64,000 nucleotides of DNA from Rhodocyclaceae bacterium (GCA_023230455.1 JALNXH010000018.1:1-64000); one strand, 5' to 3'; shown: positions 44,304 through 53,904, counted from the first letter of the stretch. Program-made: numbers and translations. The notes: generated by a model from the sequence alone, not told the origin.

Positions 44304-44735
44304 TTAGAGCGCCCATGAGCCGATGTCGGCGTCGTTACCGTCGCCCCCCGGTACGCCGTCGGCGCCGAAGCTGAAAATGTCGATGTCGCCGTGCAGTCCG
44401 GGAGTCAGGATTTGGTAGGGGTTGCCCCACGGATCTTTCGGCAGGCGTTCGACGTATCCATCCGATTTCCAGTTGGGCGGGACGGGCGCGGCGGCCGGTT
44501 TTATCACCAGCGCCTGCAAGCCCTGCTCGGTCGTCGGGTAGCGCTGGTTGTCGAGGCGGTAGAGCTTGAGCGCCTGCATCAGGCTGGCTAGATCCTGCTT
44601 CGCGGCGAGGACGCGCGCCTCGTCGGGACGGCTGATGATTTTCGGCACCACCAGCGCGGCAAGAATGCTGAGGATGACCATCACCACCATCACCTCAAGC
44701 AAGGTAAACCCGTCTTGCCACGATTGGATTTTCAT
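44304..44735 (-). CDS. gspG: Type II secretion major pseudopilin G
   Basis: GspG forms the pseudopilus fibre that pushes substrates through the secretin. The 143-residue product has the prepilin motif DGFTLLEVMVVMVILSILAALVVP, then LDNQRYPTTEQGLQALV, DPWGNPYQ and SFGADGVPGGDGNDADIGSW, the calcium-binding end of the family. It is the first gene of gspGHIJKLMN. The 250-base divergent region with gspC contains an operator-like palindrome. Confidence 0.95.
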   Translation of the reverse strand: MKIQSWQDGFTLLEVMVVMVILSILAALVVPKIISRPDEARVLAAKQDLASLMQALKLYRLDNQRYPTTEQGLQALVIKPAAAPVPPNWKSDGYVERLPKDPWGNPYQILTPGLHGDIDIFSFGADGVPGGDGNDADIGSWAL

Positions 44736-44903
44736 CTGACCCTCCCTGCGCTCGATGGATTCGAGGGCCTTCTGCTACGCGCCATGGCCGGCCGAACCTG
44801 GGCCGGCGAGTTACGCCGTCCGTCGGCGCCTCTGCCGATAAGCCAGGAACAGTGGCGGTATCAGGCGCTAATGCCGTCATTATCGCCATCGCCCGCCGAT
44901 GCT

Positions 44904-44923
44904 CTGTTCGCTAACGCACATAC
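44904..44923. promoter_or_regulatory. Crp-like operator site 6, between the two T2SS operons
   Basis: CTGTTCGCTAACGCACATAC lies 63 bases before the gspC ATG and 169 bases before the gspG ATG. It matches the consensus in both arms with one deviating base at the right end. If Crp-like activation at -41.5 applies, the gspC transcript would begin near 44955. Confidence 0.6.
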
Positions 44924-44985
44924 CCTTGAGCGATATCGTCCTACGATGGGCCACATTCAGAAGCGGCCATTCCGATTGGCGAAAA

Positions 44986-45477
44986 ATGCAGACGATTTCC
45001 ATCGAACGATCGAGTTTTGTGCAGACCGCCGTTGTCTCGTTGACGACCTTTCCTGCACTTGCACTGCTTGGGCTGATCCTGGCGTATTGGACCTGGGAAT
45101 GGTTCGCGGCGCCGCTCCAACCGCAGCCGCCGACGATGGCCCAGGCAGGTGGCCGCTCGGTTGCGCCGACGGCAGCGGCGCTGGCTTTATTCGGCAGCGC
45201 GCAACGCGAACAAAGCGGTGCCGCAGTCACCGGGGTCGCCATCAAGCTGCTCGGTGTCGTGGCTGCAACCGGCGGTCTGCCGGCCTATGCGCTGGTACAA
45301 CTGGATGGGAAGCAGCGGCTCGCCGTGCGCGCGGGCGAAAGCGTCGTTCCCGGGGTCAAGCTCGTCGAAGTGTTCGCGGATCGTGTCGTCCTCGATCGCC
45401 GCGGGTTTAGCGAAACCCTCGCGCTGCCGGAACGAAACACGCTGGCGCTACCTGCCAGCCCTGCAACAAGTAAATAG
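44986..45477 (+). CDS. gspC: Type II secretion system protein C
   Basis: GspC couples the inner-membrane platform to the secretin GspD. The 163-residue product has an N-terminal cytoplasmic stretch, one helix (FPALALLGLILAYWTWEWF), and a periplasmic HR domain (about 85-155, VAIKLLGVVAATGGLPAYALVQLDGKQRLAVRAGE, FADRVVLDRRGFSETLALPE). The C-terminal PDZ domain of long GspC proteins is absent, which is common in betaproteobacteria. It starts at ATG 44986 (MQTISIERS). Confidence 0.88.
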   Translation: MQTISIERSSFVQTAVVSLTTFPALALLGLILAYWTWEWFAAPLQPQPPTMAQAGGRSVAPTAAALALFGSAQREQSGAAVTGVAIKLLGVVAATGGLPAYALVQLDGKQRLAVRAGESVVPGVKLVEVFADRVVLDRRGFSETLALPERNTLALPASPATSK

Positions 45478-45514
45478 ATTGCGCCGTCGATCCATGGCGC
45501 GTTCGAAGGTGACT

Positions 45515-47536
45515 ATGAGATATCCCTGGTTCCGAACGCTAATCGTGTCGCTGTCGATCGCGGCATGCGCAAGCCATGTGTGGGCCGCCGACAAACCAGG
45601 AAATTCCTCGGCCGCCGATCTGGTGACGCTCAACTTCGTCAATGCCGATATCGACGGCGTAGCCTTGGCCGTGGGCGAGATCACCGGCAAGAACTTTGTG
45701 ATCGACCCGCGCGTCAAGGGCACCATCAACATCATCTCCTCGAAACCGATGTCCAGGGGGCTGGTATATGAAGTATTCCTGTCGGCGTTGCGCTTGCAGG
45801 GATTCGCTGCCGTCGAGGAGCGCGGTATGGTGAAGATCCTTCCCGAGGCCGATGCCAAACTGCATCGCGGCGCGGCGCTCGATCCGCAGGATCGTCGAAC
45901 AGGCGGCGATCAGGTGCAGACGCGCATTTTCAATCTGACCTATGAATCGGCGGCGCAGCTGGTGCCGATCCTGCGTCCGCTGATCGCGCCGCACAACACC
46001 ATCGCTGCGGCACAAAACAACAATTCTCTGATCATTACCGATTACGCCGGCAACTTGCAGCGCATCGAGCGCATTATCGAGTCGCTCGATCGGCCGAGCG
46101 GCGCCGACCCGATCGTGATTCCTCTATTCAATGCGTCGGCGATCGATGTCGCGCAGACCATCGAACGCCTGTTTGTGGAGGGCGCTACGGCGCAGGCCGG
46201 CGCGGACCCCAATCAGCGCGTTGCCGTCGCCGCCGATGCGCGCTCGAACAGCATTCTTGCCCGCTCCAGCGACCCGGCACGGCTGGCGCGGGTGCGCCAG
46301 CTGGCCGCCATGCTCGATTCCCCGACCAGCGCCGGCGGCAACATTCACGTCGTCTATCTGAAGAACGCCGAAGCGGTGAAGGTCGCGGAAACCCTGCGCG
46401 CCATCTTTTCCAGCGAATCGACAGCGGTACGTTCGGCACCGGGATCCCCGGTTGCGGCGGGCACGGCGCAACATGCGGTCGCGGCGGCGGGTACGGTGTC
46501 CGGCATTATCCAGGCCGATGCAGCCACCAATTCGATCATCATCACGGCACCGGATGCGGTCTACAACAATCTACGGGCCACGCTGGAAAAGCTCGATGCG
46601 CGTCGCGCCCAAGTGTATGTGGAAGCGCTGATTGCCGAAGTCACCTCCGACCGAGCCGCCGAATTCGGTATTCAATGGCAGGATCTGAGCGGGGTCGGCA
46701 AGACGACGGCAACGGCTTTTGGCGGCACCAATTTCGGTACTTCCGGGCAGAACATCGTCGGCATTGCGCAAAACCCCGCCGCCGCCGGGCATGGCCTCAA
46801 CATCGGCGTAGTCAAAGGCGTGGTGACGATTGGCGGCCAGCAAATCCTCAATCTCGGCCTGCTGGTGCGTGCACTGGAGTCGGACAGCAAAGCCAACATC
46901 CTGTCGACGCCGACACTGCTGACACTCGACAACGAGGAAGCCAAAATCGTCGTCGGCCAGAACGTGCCCTTCCTTACCGGCTCGTACACCAACACCGGCG
47001 CGGGCAGCGGCTCTACCAATCCGTTCCAGACCATCGAACGCAGGGATGTCGGCCTGACGCTGCGCATCAAACCACAGATTTCCGAAGGCGGTACCGTGCG
47101 GCTACAGATTTACCAGGAAGTCTCCAGCGTGGACAAGACCACGGCCAATCCCGCCGGGGTGACCACCAACAAGCGCGCGGTCGAATCGACGGTGCTGGTG
47201 GACGATGGGCAGATTGTGGTGATCGGTGGATTGATCCAGGATTCGGTCAGCGACGGCGTCGAGCAGGTGCCGGGGCTGGGCAGCCTGCCGCTGGTCGGCG
47301 GCTTGTTCAGATACAAATCGCGTGCGCGCAGCAAGACCAACCTGATGGTATTCCTGCGCCCGACGGTGATGCGCACCGCACAAAGCACCGATGCGCTCAC
47401 CAGCGATCGCTACAGTTTCATTCGCGGCGAACAGATCAAGGCGACACCGTCGCCGAGCCTCATTCTTCCCGACTATACGTCGCCCACGCTGCCACAAATT
47501 TCGGGCACGCCTCCCGGACCATCTGCTGAGCAATAG
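45515..47536 (+). CDS. gspD: Type II secretion secretin GspD
   Basis: GspD forms the outer-membrane secretin ring. The 673-residue protein has a signal peptide (to SHVWA), an N0 domain (VTLNFVNADIDGVALAVGEITGKNFVIDPRVKG), three N domains (to about 390) and the secretin domain (about 420-620) with VPFLTGSY and VPGLGSLPLVGGLFRYKSR. The ATG at 45515 follows GAAGGTGA; an upstream in-frame ATG at 45494 lacks such a site. A pilotin gene is not seen. It lies between gspC and gspE. Confidence 0.96.
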   Translation: MRYPWFRTLIVSLSIAACASHVWAADKPGNSSAADLVTLNFVNADIDGVALAVGEITGKNFVIDPRVKGTINIISSKPMSRGLVYEVFLSALRLQGFAAVEERGMVKILPEADAKLHRGAALDPQDRRTGGDQVQTRIFNLTYESAAQLVPILRPLIAPHNTIAAAQNNNSLIITDYAGNLQRIERIIESLDRPSGADPIVIPLFNASAIDVAQTIERLFVEGATAQAGADPNQRVAVAADARSNSILARSSDPARLARVRQLAAMLDSPTSAGGNIHVVYLKNAEAVKVAETLRAIFSSESTAVRSAPGSPVAAGTAQHAVAAAGTVSGIIQADAATNSIIITAPDAVYNNLRATLEKLDARRAQVYVEALIAEVTSDRAAEFGIQWQDLSGVGKTTATAFGGTNFGTSGQNIVGIAQNPAAAGHGLNIGVVKGVVTIGGQQILNLGLLVRALESDSKANILSTPTLLTLDNEEAKIVVGQNVPFLTGSYTNTGAGSGSTNPFQTIERRDVGLTLRIKPQISEGGTVRLQIYQEVSSVDKTTANPAGVTTNKRAVESTVLVDDGQIVVIGGLIQDSVSDGVEQVPGLGSLPLVGGLFRYKSRARSKTNLMVFLRPTVMRTAQSTDALTSDRYSFIRGEQIKATPSPSLILPDYTSPTLPQISGTPPGPSAEQ

Positions 47537-47543
47537 GTTCGCG

Positions 47544-49013
47544 ATGATAAAGCCGTCCCTTCCCTATGGCTTCGCCAAAACCAACGGCATTGTGGTCACT
47601 GCGCTGACCGAGGCCAGCGCCGAGGTCGCCGTGCGTGCCGGCGCCCATGCCGGTGCGATCGTCGAAGTGCGCCGCGCTCTGGGTGTGCCGCTGCACGCAC
47701 GGCAAATCGGTAGCGAGGAGTTCGACGATCTGGTTTCGGCTTTGTACAACGCCGCGGACCAGGGCGCCGCGGCGCTGGCCGACGATATCGCGCAGGATCT
47801 CGACCTCTCCCGTCTGTTGCAGGAGATCCCGCGCATCGAGGATCTGCTCGACAGCCATAACGACGCACCGCTGATCCGCCTGATCAATGCCCTGTTTACC
47901 CAGGCGTTGCGCGACGGCGCTTCGGACATCCATATCGAGCCGTTCGAAACCCGCTCCGTCGTGCGTTTGCGCATCGACGGTACGCTGCGCGACCTGATCG
48001 AGCCGGCGCGGGCACTGCACGGCGCCATCGTGTCGCGGGTGAAAATCATGGCCCAGCTCGATATTGCCGAAAAGCGCCTGCCGCAGGATGGACGCATCAC
48101 CCTGCGCGTTGCCGGCAAGCCGATCGATGTGCGCGTATCGACCATCCCCACCGGGCACGGTGAACGCGTGGTGCTGCGCCTGCTCGACAAGCAGGCCGGG
48201 CGTCTCGACCTGACGCGGCTCGGCATGGACGACGCCACCCTCGCGCACATGGACCGGCTGATCCGCGAACCGCACGGCATCGTTCTGGTCACCGGGCCGA
48301 CCGGGTCGGGCAAGACCACGACGCTGTATGCCGCGCTGTCGAGGTTGGACCCGAAGGCGCTCAACATCATGACCGTCGAGGACCCGATCGAATACGACCT
48401 CGACGGCATCAGCCAGACGCAGATCAACACGCGCATCGAGATGAGCTTCGCGCGGGCGCTGCGCACCATCCTGCGCCAGGACCCCGACGTGGTCATGATC
48501 GGCGAAATCCGCGATTTGGAAACGGCGCAGATCGCCGTGCAGGCGAGTCTCACCGGCCACCTGGTGTTCGCCACGCTGCACACCAACGATGCGGTGAGCG
48601 CGGTGACGCGGCTGGTGGACATGGGGGTGGAGCCTTTTCTGCTCGCCTCCAGCCTGATCGGCGTGGCCGCGCAACGCCTGGTGCGCCGGCTGTGCCTGGA
48701 GTGCCGCAAACCTTTCGCCGCCACCGCGGAACAACTCCTCGCCCTCGGTCTGGCGCCGACCGACGGCACGCTCTACCTGGCACAAGGCTGTGCTGCCTGT
48801 AACGGTTCGGGTTATCGCGGGCGCACCGGCATCTACGAGTTGCTGACCGTCGATGACGATTTGCGCCGCTTGGTCCACGACCGCGCCTCCGAACAGACGC
48901 TGCGCGAACATGCGCTGTCGCGCGGCATGCGTTCGTTGCGCGACGATGGCATGCGCTGGGCAGGGCAGGGCGTTATCAGTCTCGAAGAAGTTGTGCGCGT
49001 CACGCGCGAGTAA
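47544..49013 (+). CDS. gspE: Type II secretion ATPase GspE
   Basis: GspE is the cytoplasmic ATPase driving pseudopilus assembly. The 489-residue protein has an N-terminal GspL-binding domain and an ATPase core with Walker A GPTGSGKT (251-258), Asp box EDPIEYDLDGISQ, Walker B DVVMIGEIRDLETA and the His box. A four-cysteine zinc motif (CLEC at 384-387, CAAC at 416-419) is typical of GspE. It starts seven bases after the gspD stop. Confidence 0.96.
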   Translation: MIKPSLPYGFAKTNGIVVTALTEASAEVAVRAGAHAGAIVEVRRALGVPLHARQIGSEEFDDLVSALYNAADQGAAALADDIAQDLDLSRLLQEIPRIEDLLDSHNDAPLIRLINALFTQALRDGASDIHIEPFETRSVVRLRIDGTLRDLIEPARALHGAIVSRVKIMAQLDIAEKRLPQDGRITLRVAGKPIDVRVSTIPTGHGERVVLRLLDKQAGRLDLTRLGMDDATLAHMDRLIREPHGIVLVTGPTGSGKTTTLYAALSRLDPKALNIMTVEDPIEYDLDGISQTQINTRIEMSFARALRTILRQDPDVVMIGEIRDLETAQIAVQASLTGHLVFATLHTNDAVSAVTRLVDMGVEPFLLASSLIGVAAQRLVRRLCLECRKPFAATAEQLLALGLAPTDGTLYLAQGCAACNGSGYRGRTGIYELLTVDDDLRRLVHDRASEQTLREHALSRGMRSLRDDGMRWAGQGVISLEEVVRVTRE

Positions 49014-49022
49014 CCCCCGGCC

Positions 49023-50228
49023 ATGGAAGCCTTCCAGTATCAGGCGCTGAATGCCGCCGGACGCACCGTCTCCGGCGTGGTGCAGGCCGATACGGCACGC
49101 CAGGCGCGGGCCCAGTTGCGCGCCCAGGGATTGCTGCCTTCGGCGGTCAGTCAGGTCCATGCGCGCGAGCGGGCACGTCGCGATTGGGCGCGCGGGTTGT
49201 CCTCCACCGAACTGAGCCTGGTGACTCGGCAGATGGCGACGCTGCTCGCTTCCGGCCTGACCATGGAGCAGTCGCTCAATGCCCTGATCGAGGAAGCCGC
49301 CGGACCTCTGGCGCACGAAGTGCTCGTCGGCGTGAAGAGCGAAGTCACCGCCGGCAGCTCGTTAGCGGCAGCGCTCGGTGTCTATGAAAGAAGCTTTCCC
49401 GAGTTTTATCGGGCGCTGGTGCACGGCGGCGAGGAGTCGGGCGCACTGCCGACTGTGCTGCAACATCTCGCCGATTATCTCGATGCGCGCCAAGCTTTGC
49501 GGCAAAAGACCAGCCTGGCACTGCTCTATCCGATCCTGGTCACCGGCGTGGCGATCATGATCGTCGCCGGACTGCTGATCTACGTCGTACCGCAAGTCGT
49601 GCAGGTATTCCAGCAATCGCGGCAGAGCCTGCCGCTGCTTACCCGTGGCCTGATCGGGCTTTCCGACTTTCTGCGGGCGACCTGGCCTTATCTCGCGGCC
49701 GCCCTTGTCGGCGCAGCGATGGCTGCACGCATGGCGCTGCGCCGAACCGACGTGCGGCGTCGTTGGCACGCCCTGTTACTGAATGCGCCATGGCTCGGCC
49801 CGCTGGTCCGCGGCGTCAATACTTCGCGCTTTGCCAGCACACTGGCCATTCTGGTCGGGGGCGGCGTGCCGTTGCTCGGCGCACTCAATTCCGCTGCGCG
49901 GGTGATGACCAACGCGGTGATGCGGGAAGCGATCGAGCGTGCCATCGAGCGGGTGCGCGAAGGGACGAGTCTGGCGCAGGCACTCCGCGAAACGCGCGCG
50001 TTTCCGCCGCTGCTGGTCCACCTGGTAGCCAGCGGCGAGGCGAGCGGAAAGCTGGAGCAGATGCTGCAGCGCGCGGCGCAGCTGGAAACCCAGGCGCTGG
50101 AGCGCCGTCTGGCCGTGTTCCTGACCTTGCTCGAACCGGTGATGATTCTGATCATGGGCGGCATCGTGCTTTTGATCGTGCTCGCCATCCTGTTGCCGAT
50201 CATCGAGATCAACCAGTTGGTGCATTGA
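49023..50228 (+). CDS. gspF: Type II secretion platform protein GspF
   Basis: GspF is the polytopic inner-membrane platform that rotates or extrudes pseudopilins. The 401-residue product has two GspF domains (about 68-190 and 270-395) around three membrane helices (ILVTGVAIMIVAGLLIYVVP, YLAAALVGAAMAARMAL, MILIMGGIVLLIVLAILLPI). The typical pattern LTRQMATLLASGLTMEQSLNAL is present. It is the last gene of the + strand gsp operon. Confidence 0.95.
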   Translation: MEAFQYQALNAAGRTVSGVVQADTARQARAQLRAQGLLPSAVSQVHARERARRDWARGLSSTELSLVTRQMATLLASGLTMEQSLNALIEEAAGPLAHEVLVGVKSEVTAGSSLAAALGVYERSFPEFYRALVHGGEESGALPTVLQHLADYLDARQALRQKTSLALLYPILVTGVAIMIVAGLLIYVVPQVVQVFQQSRQSLPLLTRGLIGLSDFLRATWPYLAAALVGAAMAARMALRRTDVRRRWHALLLNAPWLGPLVRGVNTSRFASTLAILVGGGVPLLGALNSAARVMTNAVMREAIERAIERVREGTSLAQALRETRAFPPLLVHLVASGEASGKLEQMLQRAAQLETQALERRLAVFLTLLEPVMILIMGGIVLLIVLAILLPIIEINQLVH

Positions 50229-50249
50229 TCCTGGGGAAAACAGTTAACC

Positions 50250-50356
50250 GCCTTTAACACAGAGCACGCAGAGATACAGAGGACACGGAGAGAGACAAGG
50301 CAAGTTACCTCCCCCCCATAGCATTTCCTCTGTGTCTCTGTGTCCTCTGTCCCGCG
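50250..50356. repeat. Long inverted repeat after gspF
   Basis: A purine-rich left arm (AACACAGAGCACGCAGAGAT, then ACAGAGGACACGGAG) at about 50255-50290 is complementary to the pyrimidine-rich right arm (CCTCTGTGTCTCTGTGTCCT) at about 50327-50348. This type of AGAG/CTCT hairpin occurs between convergent genes in several betaproteobacteria. Here it separates gspF (+) from the GGDEF-EAL gene (-) and may terminate both. Confidence 0.7.
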
Positions 50357-50463
50357 GGGACTTGCTGCGGTCGTATCAAAAGAGGTGTCATTTGACGTTT
50401 TTAGGTCGAGATTATCAAAGCCCGGCGTGAACGGGTCGCGGTCTGCATTTGCAGCGCTCTTCG

Positions 50464-53400
50464 TCAATCGGGGGCGAGCGGGGCCAGGTACTTTGTTTCA
50501 AAGAGTTCGCCCGGAATCGGCTTGCTGAATAAATAGCCCTGAATCTCGTCGCAGTCGAGCAAGCGGAGCAGGCGCGATTGCTCTTCGGTTTCGACGCCTT
50601 CCGCAACCACCTTGAGTTTCAGCGCGTGCGCCAGGCCGATGATGGTGGATACCAACGCCAGTCCCTCTGCGCCGGCCGTCATCTCGATCACGAATGAGCG
50701 GTCGATCTTCAACGTATCCACCGGCAGCTTGGAGAGGTAGCTGAGCGACGAGAATCCGGTGCCGAAGTCGTCGATGGCGATGCTTACCCCCAGGGCGCGG
50801 ATTGCGCGCAGGCTGGCAATGCTGTGCTTCACATCCTCCATGACCAGACTTTCCGTGATCTCCAGTTCGAGTCCGGCTGCCGCCAGTGGGTCTATGGCGA
50901 TGACCTGTTCGATCTCGGCGATGAAACCGGGATCGCGCAATTGCATTGCCGATACGTTCACCGCAATGCGAACCGCGGCCAGCCCGGCTTTGCGCCAGCG
51001 CAGATAGTCTTCGATGGCTTTGCGCAGCACCCAGCGCCCGACGTCATGGATCAAACCGGTTTCCTCCAGGATCGGGATGAAGTTTCCCGGCGGTACCAGG
51101 TCGGTTCGCGGATCGTTCCAGCGCAGCAGCGCCTCGGCACTGGTGAGCTTGCCGCTGGCAAGGCTCACCTTGGGCTGGTAATGCAGTACGAATTCCCCCT
51201 TGTCGAGCGCCTGGTAGAGCTGGTTTTCCAGGGAGAGCTTGCCGGCCACGGCCTCGGTCATTGTTTGCGTGTGAAACAGATAGCGTTCCCCGCACGCCTT
51301 GGCTTTTTTGAGTGCGGCCTCGGCGTTCCTGAACAAGGTGTCCGCGTTACTCCCGTCATCGGGAAATAGCGCTACGCCGATCTTGGCGGATATGCGGAAT
51401 ACCGCATCTTGCAGAATGAACGGGTGTTCGAAAAAAGCACTCATCTGCTTCTCCACAAGCCGCACCAAATTGCCTTCCTGCGCGACTTTCGGCAACACCA
51501 CTGCAAAATGATCGGCGTCCAGCCGCGCCAGCAGATTGACATCGCCTACGCTGTGCATCAGCCACTCCACCACCTGACGCAACAGCGCATCGCCCGCGGC
51601 CCGACCAAGGCTGTCGTTGATGTTCTTGAAACGCTCCAGATCGATCAGGAAAACAGCAAGTTTGTGCCCGCTGCCGGTGGCGCTACGGATGTACAGAGCC
51701 ACCCGTTCGAGGAACAGGGTGCGGTTGGCGAGTCCGGTGAGTACATCGTAGTAGGCCAGATAAGCCAGCCGCTCCTGCTTGTTGATGTGATCGATGGCGA
51801 AGGCGATATCGTTGGCCAGTTCGGTCAACAGCTTCAATTCCTCTTCCTGGAAGAAGCCAATTTCAATGGCGTACAGGGCGAGCACGCCGACGGCTTCGTC
51901 GGCGACAATCAGCGGCAAAATCGCCATCGAGTGGATACCGTATTCGGCGTGTATTCTGCCCAACAAAACCTGCGGGTCGCTCTGCGAATCGTTGGACACG
52001 ACGACTTTTTTCTCCCGGGTCGCCCGTGCAATCATGGTATTCGGCGCATCCTTGCTCGATGACAGGTGGTTGTTGATGGCGATCATCAGATCCTCGCTCA
52101 CACCCGCCGAGGCGACTGGAACCATCGCCATCGTGTGCGGGTCGCGGATGCCGATCAAGGCCATGCGGAATCCGCCGGCTTCGACCGCGATCCGGCACGC
52201 CTCGCGGAACAGCTCATCGCGGGTGCTTACGCGCACGATCAACGTGTTGATGCCGCTGAGTACGGCATATACGCGGTTGAGATAGATGATTTTTTCTTCG
52301 GCTTGGCGGCGTTCGGTGATGTCTTCGCCAATGCTCGACGTTCCGACCACCTCGCCGGATTCCGCGCGCAATATCGAATTGCTCCAGTGAATGACCCGGT
52401 ACTCGCCGGAACGGGTGCGGATTCTGTTCTCGCGATTCCACGCGTCGGGCGCGTTGTCAAGGAGCGCCTGGAACGCAAGTTTCATAACCTCGACTTCGCT
52501 TGGCAGGAATATCTCGAACCAGTTTTTCCCGATAAGCTCTTCGCGGCGCCAGCCGCTCAGGCGCAGGAGGTAATCGTTGCAATAGGTAATCCGCGCCTCG
52601 CGGTCGAGCATCACCGAAGCCAGATCCATGTTGTCGAGTGTGTGGCTGAAGCGGCGTTTGCTTTCTTTCAGCGCCAGCGCGGCGTGCTTCTGTTCGGTGA
52701 TGTCGCGGATCAGGGTGACGATAACCCAGTTGTTGTCGAAGCGTTGTGCGTGGCGCCGCACGTCGATCCAGGTTTCTGCGCCATCCGCGCGGCGATGCTG
52801 CATTTCCAGCGGTTCCGCTTTCACTCCGCGAGCGATGATGCCGTCGTAGAGGGCTTCCAGCTTTGCGCGGGATGTGGAAAGCAATTCCCAGGGTTCCTGG
52901 GAAAGCAGCGTTGCACGCGTCTGGCTCAGCATGTAGCAAGCGGCATCATTGACGTGAATGATGCGCATGCTGGAGCGATCGACCAGAAAGATCGCATCGG
53001 CGATGGCATCTATCGCACCGGCGAAGCGGAGTACCGACTGTTCGCCAAGCTTGCGCTGGGTGATGTTGTAGTGCATGACGACGGCGCCATTCGGACGGTC
53101 CGCAGTCAGCGGCGTCGCCGTCATCAGGAACCAGCGCTGCGCTGTCGGCGAATGGCAGGGGTATTCGATCGAGAAGTTCTTGATCTCGCCGCGCAATACC
53201 GAGCGAATGCCTTTGGCCGCCTGGTGCGCCTCGGTCGCGTCCGCTCCTTGCGCGCTGTCGCAGATTGCGAGGTAATCGAGGCCGATTCCTTCGCGCTGCG
53301 CTTTCAATTCATTTTCGCGGGCGAATTGCCGCCATGCTTCGTTCACCGAGAGAACGAGTCCCTGGGTGTCGATCAGCGCGATATGCGCCGGCAATGCGTC

Positions 53401-53610
53401 GAGGATGGCGGCCTGCTTGGAGGCTTCGCTGTGACGCATGTACTCCTGGGCGCGGTGTAACAAAAACGTGCGGCCGTCGCGGTCGGCTACGGTATCTACC
53501 TCGCCGGCGGTCAATTCTTCCAGACGCCGCTCGGTCCGGTGCAGTTTGCCGATTAGCGCGGCTATTTCCTCATTCTGCCCGCCCGCAGGCGGCGGCTTTT
53601 CATCTTTCAT
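50464..53610 (-). CDS. PAS-PAS-PAS-GAF-GGDEF-EAL protein, probable c-di-GMP phosphodiesterase
   Basis: The 1048-residue protein has three PAS domains (about 65-190, 190-310 and 315-435), a GAF domain (about 445-610), a GGDEF domain (about 610-775) and an EAL domain (about 790-1035). GGDEF is degenerate: DADHF at 698-702, with the catalytic Glu replaced by His. The EAL residues are kept: EAL at 826-828, NVS, EITES, DDFGTG at 947-952 and AEGVE at 1003-1007. It therefore probably hydrolyses c-di-GMP, with the GGDEF perhaps sensing GTP. Its ATG overlaps the kaiB stop by four bases, so it is coupled to kaiBC. No membrane helix was seen. A longer frame to 53808 reads the kaiB region. Confidence 0.93.
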   Translation of the reverse strand: MKDEKPPPAGGQNEEIAALIGKLHRTERRLEELTAGEVDTVADRDGRTFLLHRAQEYMRHSEASKQAAILDALPAHIALIDTQGLVLSVNEAWRQFARENELKAQREGIGLDYLAICDSAQGADATEAHQAAKGIRSVLRGEIKNFSIEYPCHSPTAQRWFLMTATPLTADRPNGAVVMHYNITQRKLGEQSVLRFAGAIDAIADAIFLVDRSSMRIIHVNDAACYMLSQTRATLLSQEPWELLSTSRAKLEALYDGIIARGVKAEPLEMQHRRADGAETWIDVRRHAQRFDNNWVIVTLIRDITEQKHAALALKESKRRFSHTLDNMDLASVMLDREARITYCNDYLLRLSGWRREELIGKNWFEIFLPSEVEVMKLAFQALLDNAPDAWNRENRIRTRSGEYRVIHWSNSILRAESGEVVGTSSIGEDITERRQAEEKIIYLNRVYAVLSGINTLIVRVSTRDELFREACRIAVEAGGFRMALIGIRDPHTMAMVPVASAGVSEDLMIAINNHLSSSKDAPNTMIARATREKKVVVSNDSQSDPQVLLGRIHAEYGIHSMAILPLIVADEAVGVLALYAIEIGFFQEEELKLLTELANDIAFAIDHINKQERLAYLAYYDVLTGLANRTLFLERVALYIRSATGSGHKLAVFLIDLERFKNINDSLGRAAGDALLRQVVEWLMHSVGDVNLLARLDADHFAVVLPKVAQEGNLVRLVEKQMSAFFEHPFILQDAVFRISAKIGVALFPDDGSNADTLFRNAEAALKKAKACGERYLFHTQTMTEAVAGKLSLENQLYQALDKGEFVLHYQPKVSLASGKLTSAEALLRWNDPRTDLVPPGNFIPILEETGLIHDVGRWVLRKAIEDYLRWRKAGLAAVRIAVNVSAMQLRDPGFIAEIEQVIAIDPLAAAGLELEITESLVMEDVKHSIASLRAIRALGVSIAIDDFGTGFSSLSYLSKLPVDTLKIDRSFVIEMTAGAEGLALVSTIIGLAHALKLKVVAEGVETEEQSRLLRLLDCDEIQGYLFSKPIPGELFETKYLAPLAPD

Positions 53611-53897
53611 ATTCCAGAAGCTTCCAGTCCCAAAGCGCGCAACACGGGTTGCATCTGGCTGAGCGTGCCGACGATTGTTTTGGTGGGTGCGGGGGTGAGT
53701 TTGACGAGTGTCGGCGTCATGAAAATGCCGTCTGCCAGCGCGCGTTTGGGTTCCTGAAATACATCCACTACTTCGATCTCGTGGCGATCCGGCAGATGCG
53801 TCCGGCAAAGAGCCGCAAGGTTGGCCTGCGCCTGTGCTGAATTCAGCGCATCGCCCGCGATATACAGGCGGAACTTGAATAGGCCGTGTCGACTCAT
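53607..53897 (-). CDS. kaiB: KaiB-like circadian clock protein
   Basis: The 96-residue protein matches KaiB over its full length: FKFRLYIAGDALNSAQAQANLAALC, EIEVVDVFQEPKRALADGIFMTPTLVKLTPAPTKTIVGTLSQ. KaiB is a fold-switching thioredoxin-like protein that binds the CI ring of KaiC. It starts seven bases after kaiC and overlaps the GGDEF-EAL gene by ATGA. No KaiA is encoded nearby, as in most non-cyanobacterial kai loci. Confidence 0.93.
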   Translation of the reverse strand: MSRHGLFKFRLYIAGDALNSAQAQANLAALCRTHLPDRHEIEVVDVFQEPKRALADGIFMTPTLVKLTPAPTKTIVGTLSQMQPVLRALGLEASGI

Positions 53898-53904
53898 GGC
53901 GGTC

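Noticed and set aside
47460..49316. A 618-codon minus-strand open frame opposite gspE
   Set aside because: Antisense shadow of gspE; no recognisable fold, rich in R, Q, H and G.
50250..50356. Possible CRISPR-like array because of repeated AGAG/CTCT units
   Set aside because: Only one inverted pair, no equal-length spacers and no cas genes.
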